DNA from: Jatrophihabitans sp.
Lineage (GTDB): Bacteria > Actinomycetota > Actinomycetes > Mycobacteriales > Jatrophihabitantaceae
NCBI GenBank assembly: GCA_004299665.1
Contig: SCQZ01000047.1
Coordinates: 1 to 6,965, forward strand
Direction of reading: 5' to 3'
Length of the DNA stretch: 6,965 nucleotides
The notes under the pieces were generated by a model. It saw nothing but the letters and a program-made list of their open reading frames with translations. It made no database searches and had not been told where the DNA came from. The position numbers were made by a program, and so were the translations under genes. How positions within the stretch are numbered: position 1 is the first letter of the stretch; the number at the start of each line of letters is the position of its first letter. Positions 1 through 6,965 of this stretch are shown here, one piece after another.

Positions 1-73
1 CAGCGCTCTTGGACCGCGCCGGCCGGACGCTCGGCGCAGGGTGCGCTCGCCGGGCCCGGCGGCGGTGCCGCGC

Positions 74-77
<4 letters not shown>
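1..77 (-). CDS. Partial CDS downstream of carB, probable further pyr operon gene (N-terminus only)
   Basis: An open frame begins with ATG at 77-75 and runs off the left edge after 25 codons without a stop. Its ATG overlaps the carB stop as ATGA (4-base overlap), the same arrangement as at other junctions in this operon, so it is probably co-transcribed and translationally coupled to carB. No clear Shine-Dalgarno sequence is visible just upstream, consistent with re-initiation by ribosomes finishing carB. The visible peptide is rich in Ala and Pro (it starts MSAAPPPGPASAP), looks like a poorly conserved leader, and then reads AGAVQER. In actinobacteria carB is commonly followed by pyrF, pyrD or a pyrK-like dihydroorotate dehydrogenase electron-transfer subunit. 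The end of the visible peptide could be the first strand of a PyrK-type flavin domain, but this is a guess from very few residues. No symbol is given. Confidence 0.55.
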
Positions 78-3384
<3,307 letters not shown>

Positions 3385-3385
<1 letters not shown>

Positions 3386-4494
3386 TAGTTCTTGCCTCCT
3401 TCGAGCAGGTCGACGAAGCGGTCGAACAGGTAGGCGGCGTCGTGCGGGCCGGCGGCGGCCTCCGGGTGGTACTGGACGCTGAAGGCCGGCACGTCCCGCG
3501 CCCGCAGCCCCTCGACGACGCCGTCGTTCAGGCACACGTGGCTGACCTCCACCGCACCGAACTCGGTCTCGGTGGCGCGATCCGGCGGCGCCGCGACGGC
3601 GAAGCCGTGGTTGTGGGCGGTGATCTCTACCTTGCCGGTGCGCCGGTCCTGCACGGGCTGGTTGATGCCGCGGTGGCCGTAGCCGAGCTTGTAGGTGCCC
3701 AGGCCGTAGGCCCGGCCCAGGACCTGGTTGCCGAAGCAGATGCCGAAGATGGGCACGCCGCGCCGCAGCAGGTCGCGCACGGTGGCGACCGCGTCGTCGG
3801 CCGTTGCCGGATCGCCCGGGCCGTTGGACAGGAACACCGCGTCCGCCCCGGTCGCGACGATCTGTTCGGCGCTGGACGTGCAGGGCAGCACGTGACTGGT
3901 GATGCCGCGCTCGGCCAGGCGCCGCGGCGTCATCGCCTTGATGCCGTAGTCCAACGCCGCGACGCTGAAGCGCCGCTCGCCGATCGCCTCGACGGTGTAG
4001 GGCCGCGGGGTGCTCACCTGCGCCGACAGGTCCGCGCCGGCCATCGGCGGTGAGTCGAGGACCTTGCGCAGCAGCGATCCGGGATCCAGGTCCGTGCTGG
4101 AGATCGCGCAGCGCATCGCGCCCCGCTCACGCAGGTGGCGGGTCAGGGCGCGGGTGTCGATCCCGCTGATCCCGACGACGTTCTGGGCCACCAGTTCCTC
4201 GTCCAGGCCGCGGCGCGCGCGCCAGTTCGAGGCCCGACGGGACGGGTCACGCACCACGTAGCCCGACACCCAGATCCGCGGCGACTCCGGGTCCTCGTCG
4301 TTGACGCCGGTGTTGCCGATGTGGGGGGCGGTCTGGACCACGACCTGCCGGTGGTAGGAGGGGTCGGTCAGGGTCTCCTGGTATCCGGTCATTGCGGTGT
4401 TGAAGACCGCCTCGCCGAAGGTCTCGCCACGCGCACCGTAGGACTCGCCGCGGAAACTCCGGCCGTCCTCGAGCACCAGGATCGCCGCTGTCAC
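3385..4494 (-). CDS. carA: Carbamoyl-phosphate synthetase small (glutaminase) subunit CarA
   Basis: CarA hydrolyses glutamine and channels the ammonia to CarB; the two form the cytoplasmic carbamoyl-phosphate synthetase. The protein is 369 residues, a normal length for the family. The N-terminal CarA-specific domain (about 1-150) includes the typical MTGYQETLTDPSY at 35-47 and NTGVNDED at 61-68. A Class I glutamine amidotransferase domain (about 175-365) follows, with SNGPGDP at 223-229, the nucleophile Cys253 in GICFGNQ (251-257), and the catalytic His343 and Glu345 in QYHPE (341-345). Asn256 stands where E. coli has His in the nucleophile elbow; this is also seen in other actinobacterial CarA proteins and is not a defect. 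The GTG at 4494-4492 gives the expected N-terminus (MTAAILVLEDG). A weak purine-rich site, GGAGAGG (4512-4506), lies 11 bases upstream. The stop overlaps the carB start by one base. It is the only complete gene here that does not overlap the gene before it. Confidence 0.98.
3395..3402 (-). promoter_or_regulatory. Shine-Dalgarno site of carB
   Basis: On the minus strand the sequence GAAGGAGG ends 9 bases before the GTG start of carB, with AAGAACTA and the shared G in between. It lies inside the last codons of carA. This near-perfect anti-16S match fixes the carB start at the GTG at 3385, not at the start 50 codons upstream where the frame first opens. It also shows that CarB can be initiated independently as well as by coupling to carA. 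Confidence 0.9.
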
Positions 4495-4505
4495 TGATCA
4501 GTCAC

Positions 4506-4512
4506 CCTCTCC
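4506..4512 (-). promoter_or_regulatory. Probable weak ribosome-binding site of carA
   Basis: GGAGAGG on the minus strand sits 11 bases before the carA GTG, a long spacing and an imperfect match compared with the sites of pyrC and carB. It supports the GTG at 4494 as the start. It also suggests carA initiation is less efficient than that of its neighbours, unless it is helped by ribosomes or structures in the upstream gap. Confidence 0.55.
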
Positions 4513-4534
4513 GTGTGTCCACCTGACCACCTAC

Positions 4535-4578
4535 TTGTCCGCGCTTCGCCACCGATGAGGGTGGCGAAGCGCGGACAA
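4535..4578. repeat. Perfect 19-bp inverted repeat (hairpin) in the pyrC-carA gap
   Basis: The left arm at 4535-4553 (TTGTCCGCGCTTCGCCACC) is exactly complementary to the right arm at 4560-4578, with the 6-base loop GATGAG at 4554-4559. The pairing stops at a C-C mismatch just outside the arms. In the pyr mRNA it would fold into a very stable GC-rich stem-loop 34 bases after the pyrC stop and 40 bases before the carA start. No U-tract follows it on the mRNA (the next bases read GUAGGUGG), so it is not a textbook intrinsic terminator. It may be a U-less actinobacterial terminator or attenuator, a block to 3' exonucleases that stabilises the upstream pyrBC message, or a copy of a dispersed palindromic repeat. 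The hairpin itself is certain; its function is not. Confidence 0.93.
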
Positions 4579-4580
4579 CT

Positions 4581-4613
4581 CGCGCCGGGGGTCGCGCCGG
4601 GGGTCGCGGGGGT
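4581..4613. repeat. Short direct repeats, 12-base unit, directly after pyrC
   Basis: The plus strand reads CGCGCCGGGGGT at 4581-4592 and identically at 4593-4604, followed by a shortened version, CGCGGGGGT, at 4605-4613, which runs into the pyrC stop codon. In the mRNA these become three C5 runs spaced about 8-12 bases apart in a C-rich stretch (20 C against 12 G over 4579-4615 on the minus strand), just upstream of the hairpin. This could be replication slippage in GC-rich spacer DNA or a C-rich element such as a Rho-loading region. The sequence alone does not decide. Confidence 0.85.
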
Positions 4614-5908
4614 CACGGCGCGAGCCCGTTCACGAGCTTGCCGTCCCGGACGGTGGGCCGGCCGCGGAACAGGGTCGCCACCACCCGCGCGGGCAGGGCG
4701 CGGCCCAGGTAGGGCGTGTTGCGCGAGCGCGAGACGACGTCCGCGGCCTCGAGCGTCCACGACGCGTCCGGGTCGACCAGCACCAGGTTGGCGGCGGCCC
4801 CGACCTCGATCGCGCCGCCCTGCCCCGCGACGCGGCCGATGCGCGCGGGGCGCACGCTCATCCGGTCGGCCACCCCCGCCCAGTCCAGCCGGCCGGTCGC
4901 GACGAGGGCCTCGGCGACCACCGCGAGCGCGGTCTGCAGCCCGAGCATCCCGAAGGCGGCGTCGGCGAAGGCGTGGTCCTTGTCGTGGTCGGCGTGCGGG
5001 GCGTGGTCGGTGGCGACCGCGTCGATCGTCCCGTCGGCCAGCGCCTCCCGCAGCGCGGTGACGTCCTCCTCGGGCCGCAGCGGCGGGTTGACCTTGAAGA
5101 CCGGGTCATAGCCGGCCAGCAGGTCACAGGTCAGCAGCAGGTGGTGCGGGGTGACCTCGGCGGTGACGTCGATGCCGCGCGCCTTCGCCCAGCGGATCAC
5201 CTCGACGGTCCCGGCCGTCGAGACGTGGCACACGTGCAGGCGCGACCCGGTGTGCTCGGCGAGCATCACGTCGCGGGCGACCACCGACTCCTCCGCGACC
5301 CCCGGCCAGCCCGGCAGGCCCAGCCGGCCGGAGACCTCCCCCTCGTGGCAGCAGGCCGTGCCGTCGGCCAGCCGCGGGTCCTGCGCGTGCTGGGCGACCG
5401 CGGCGCCGAAGGGCTTGACGTACTCCAGCGCGCGGCGCATCAACCGGGAGTCGGCGACGCACCGGCCGTCGTCGCTGAAGATCCTCACCCGCGCCGCCGA
5501 CCGCGCCATGGTGCCGATCTCGGCCAGTTCCTCGCCGGCCAGCCGCTTGGACACCGCGCCGACCGGGCGCACCTCGACCAGTCCGGCGCGGTCCCCGAGC
5601 CGGGCGACCTGGGTCACGATCTCGGCGGTGTCGGCGACCGGGTCGGTGTTGGCCATCGCGTGCACCGCGGTGTAGCCGCCCAGGGCGGCCGCGGCCGAGC
5701 CCGTGGCAACCGTCTCGGCGTCCTCGCGGCCGGGCTCGCGCAGGTGGGTGTGCAGGTCGACGAGGCCGGGCAGCAGCACCAGGCCGCCGGCGTCGATCAC
5801 CTCGTCGCCGGAGAGTCCGGAGCCGATCCCGGCGATCGCGCCGTCGTCGACCAGTACGTCGGTCGCCGTGCCGCCGAGCGGGCGCGCGCCCCTGATCAGG
5901 ATGCTCAC
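4613..5908 (-). CDS. pyrC: Dihydroorotase PyrC (Class I, amidohydrolase superfamily)
   Basis: PyrC is a zinc enzyme that reversibly cyclises N-carbamoyl-aspartate to dihydroorotate, the third step of UMP synthesis, in the cytoplasm. The protein is 431 residues, matching actinobacterial Class I dihydroorotases. A short N-terminal beta segment (about 1-50) leads into the TIM-barrel. Expected metal ligands are His53 and His55 in DLHTHLREPG (51-60), an Asp in FSDDG (144-148), His174, His228 in CHVSTAG, and Asp301 in ATDHAPH (299-305). Substrate-binding Arg57 and Asn87 (MANTDP) are present. Class I enzymes use the Asp in place of a carboxylated lysine. The C-terminus ends in the usual composite-domain strands (about 375-431). 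The frame is open far upstream antisense-free into pyrB, so the start was set at the GTG at 5908-5906. That start has a strong ribosome site and overlaps the pyrB stop as GTGA. The stop TGA merges with the direct repeats of the following gap. Confidence 0.98.
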   Translation of the reverse strand: MSILIRGARPLGGTATDVLVDDGAIAGIGSGLSGDEVIDAGGLVLLPGLVDLHTHLREPGREDAETVATGSAAAALGGYTAVHAMANTDPVADTAEIVTQVARLGDRAGLVEVRPVGAVSKRLAGEELAEIGTMARSAARVRIFSDDGRCVADSRLMRRALEYVKPFGAAVAQHAQDPRLADGTACCHEGEVSGRLGLPGWPGVAEESVVARDVMLAEHTGSRLHVCHVSTAGTVEVIRWAKARGIDVTAEVTPHHLLLTCDLLAGYDPVFKVNPPLRPEEDVTALREALADGTIDAVATDHAPHADHDKDHAFADAAFGMLGLQTALAVVAEALVATGRLDWAGVADRMSVRPARIGRVAGQGGAIEVGAAANLVLVDPDASWTLEAADVVSRSRNTPYLGRALPARVVATLFRGRPTVRDGKLVNGLAP

Positions 5909-6885
5909 TCCGCCACCTCCTGGACCGCTCCCCGGGCGGCGGTGTCCTCGGCGGCCGGGGGCGCGGCGCTGGAGAGCAGCCGGTACAGCACCGCCATTCG
6001 CACTGCGACGCCGGCCTGGACCTGGTCGAGCACGGCGGAGCGCCGCCCGTCCGCCGCGGCCGAGGAGATCTCCACGCCGCGGTTCATCGGCCCGGGGTGC
6101 AGCACCGGCACGTCGGCGCCGAGCAGGTCCAGCCGGGCGGGCGAGAGTCCGTACTCGACGGCGTACTCGTGCGCCGTGGGGAAGTACCCGCCGCTCATCC
6201 GCTCGCGCTGGACCCGCAGCATCATCACCGCGTCGACGTCGCCGTGCGCCTTGCCCGACAGCGTGGCGTCCATGTCCCAGCTCGTCGTGCACGGCCAGCT
6301 CGACACCCCGGACGGCATCAGCGTCGGGGGCGCGACGAGGGTGACGCGCGCGCCCAGGGTGCGCAGCAGCAGCACGTTGGAGCGGGCCACCCGGCTGTGG
6401 GTGATGTCGCCGGCGATGACCACGTGCCGGTCCGCGAGGTCGCCCAGGCGGCGCCGCAGCGTGTACGCGTCCAGGAGCGCCTGCGTCGGGTGCTCGTGGG
6501 TGCCGTCGCCGGCGTTGACGACCACGCAGTCCACCCACCCGGCCACCCGCTGTACCGCGCCGGAGGCGTTGTGCCGCACCACCAGGGCGTCCACCCCCAT
6601 GGCGGCGACGGTCAGCGCGGTGTCGCGCAGGCTCTCGCCCTTGCTGACGCTGGAGCCCTTGGCGCTGACGTTGATCACGTCCGCGGAGAGCCACTTGCCC
6701 GCGAGCTCGAACGACGAGCGGGTGCGCGTGGAGTCCTCGAAGAACAGGTTGACGATCGTGCGGCCGCGCAGCGGCGGCAGCTTCTTGACCTCACGGTTCT
6801 GGATGTCGTGCATCCGGGCCGCGGCGTCGAGGATCGCCAGCGCCTCGTCGCGGTCGAGGTCCGCCGCGGAGAGCAGGTGCCTCAC
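5905..6885 (-). CDS. pyrB: Aspartate carbamoyltransferase catalytic subunit PyrB
   Basis: PyrB joins carbamoyl phosphate and aspartate to form N-carbamoyl-aspartate, the committed step of pyrimidine synthesis. The protein is 326 residues, slightly longer than usual because of an Ala-rich tail after about residue 304. The N-terminal carbamoyl-phosphate domain (about 1-145) has the phosphate-binding STRTR at 52-56, the mobile-loop Lys82 in SVSKGES, Arg104-His105, and HPTQ at 132-135. The C-terminal aspartate domain has GDITHSRVARSN (159-170), Arg224 and Gln226 in LRVQ, and HPGPMNRG at 263-270. No regulatory subunit gene (pyrI) is visible, as expected when control is exerted by PyrR and on CarB. 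The start is the GTG at 6885-6883. GAAGGGAG (6899-6892) precedes it with 6 bases of spacing, and it overlaps the stop of the upstream PyrR-like gene as GTGA. The stop overlaps the pyrC start by 4 bases. Confidence 0.98.
   Translation of the reverse strand: MRHLLSAADLDRDEALAILDAAARMHDIQNREVKKLPPLRGRTIVNLFFEDSTRTRSSFELAGKWLSADVINVSAKGSSVSKGESLRDTALTVAAMGVDALVVRHNASGAVQRVAGWVDCVVVNAGDGTHEHPTQALLDAYTLRRRLGDLADRHVVIAGDITHSRVARSNVLLLRTLGARVTLVAPPTLMPSGVSSWPCTTSWDMDATLSGKAHGDVDAVMMLRVQRERMSGGYFPTAHEYAVEYGLSPARLDLLGADVPVLHPGPMNRGVEISSAAADGRRSAVLDQVQAGVAVRMAVLYRLLSSAAPPAAEDTAARGAVQEVAE
5914..5921 (-). promoter_or_regulatory. Shine-Dalgarno site of pyrC
   Basis: AGGAGGTG on the minus strand lies within the last codons of pyrB. 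Its GGAGG core is 7 bases from the pyrC GTG, which is near-ideal placement. It decides the pyrC start, because the reading frame remains open for several hundred bases upstream in an alternative frame of pyrB. Confidence 0.9.
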
Positions 6886-6965
6886 GACCGGCTCCCTTCG
6901 GTGATCGTGACGCCGTCCGTGCCGTCGACCTCCGCGACCAACACCTGCACGCTCTGGTGCGGCGC
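6882..6965 (-). CDS. pyrR: C-terminal fragment of PyrR, bifunctional pyr operon regulator/uracil phosphoribosyltransferase (cut by window edge)
   Basis: Reading inward from the right edge on the minus strand, 27 codons end in TGA at 6884-6882. The peptide APHQSVQVLVAEVDGTDGVTI (written here in two parts: APHQSVQVLV, then AEVDGTDGVTI) is followed by TEGSRS. It fits the known PyrR tail pattern, in which a Ser-x-x-V-x-V strand is followed by an E-x-D-G-x-D-x-V motif. PyrR binds pyr mRNA in response to UMP, and some members also have uracil phosphoribosyltransferase activity. Its position directly before pyrB, with a GTGA overlap, is the standard actinobacterial arrangement. The catalytic PRPP-binding loop lies outside the window, so its activity cannot be judged. 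The operon promoter and any PyrR target should be upstream of pyrR and are not in this sequence. Confidence 0.8.
   Translation of the reverse strand, partial: APHQSVQVLVAEVDGTDGVTITEGSRS

Noticed and set aside
3386..3535. 50-codon N-terminal extension of carB
   Set aside because: It is an Arg/Pro-rich translation of the carA 3' end in another frame. CarB homology starts at the GTG at 3385, right after a strong ribosome site.
4495..4612. Possible internal promoter for carAB
   Set aside because: TTGTCC in the hairpin arm resembles a -35 element, but no convincing -10 hexamer follows at proper spacing, so no promoter is called.
4491..4760. 89-codon minus-strand frame covering the pyrC 3' end and the pyrC-carA gap, a candidate for the missing small gene
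   Set aside because: Most of it overlaps the conserved end of pyrC in another frame. The rest translates the repeats and hairpin arms, and there is no hydrophobic segment as in Rv1382-type proteins.
4973..6904. 643-codon open frame on the plus strand opposite pyrC and pyrB
   Set aside because: It is an antisense shadow created by the high third-position GC of pyrB and pyrC. No motifs are recognisable and its composition changes abruptly at the pyrC/pyrB boundary.

Overview
This window is an ordinary but well preserved section of a de novo pyrimidine (UMP) biosynthesis operon from a very GC-rich bacterium, almost certainly an actinomycete. The basis is the strong G/C bias at third codon positions, GTG starts on all four complete genes, the gene order pyrR-pyrB-pyrC-carA-carB, and actinobacterial-looking protein sequences (for example the C-F-G-N-Q nucleophile elbow in CarA and a Class I PyrC of about 430 residues). 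Something near the Frankia/Geodermatophilus/Acidothermus relatives would fit, but that placement is an impression and was not tested.

All genes lie on the minus strand, so transcription runs from right to left. The right edge holds the last 27 codons of a PyrR-like regulator (6882-6965, partial). Then come pyrB, aspartate carbamoyltransferase (5905-6885); pyrC, dihydroorotase (4613-5908); a 118-base intergenic gap (4495-4612); carA, the glutaminase subunit of carbamoyl-phosphate synthetase (3385-4494); and carB, its large synthetase subunit (74-3385). At the left edge is the first 25 codons of another gene whose start overlaps the carB stop (1-77, partial). It is probably a later pyr gene, but it is too short to identify.

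CarA and CarB make carbamoyl phosphate from glutamine, bicarbonate and 2 ATP. PyrB condenses it with aspartate, and PyrC cyclises the product to dihydroorotate. Motifs for catalysis and metal or substrate binding are intact in all four enzymes, and the UMP-sensing C-terminal domain of CarB keeps its key residues. The genes are tightly packed: pyrR/pyrB, pyrB/pyrC and carB/next gene overlap by 4 bases and carA/carB by 1 base, which suggests translational coupling.

The only break in this packing is the pyrC-carA gap. It contains a 12-base direct repeat (two full copies and a degenerate third, C-rich in the mRNA), followed by a perfect 19-bp inverted repeat with a 6-base loop. This is the most noteworthy non-coding structure. 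It sits where transcription passes from pyrimidine-only genes to carAB, whose product is also used for arginine. I found no mobile element, CRISPR array, tRNA or rRNA, and no sign of a new biological system. The long plus-strand open frames are antisense shadows of the pyr genes.
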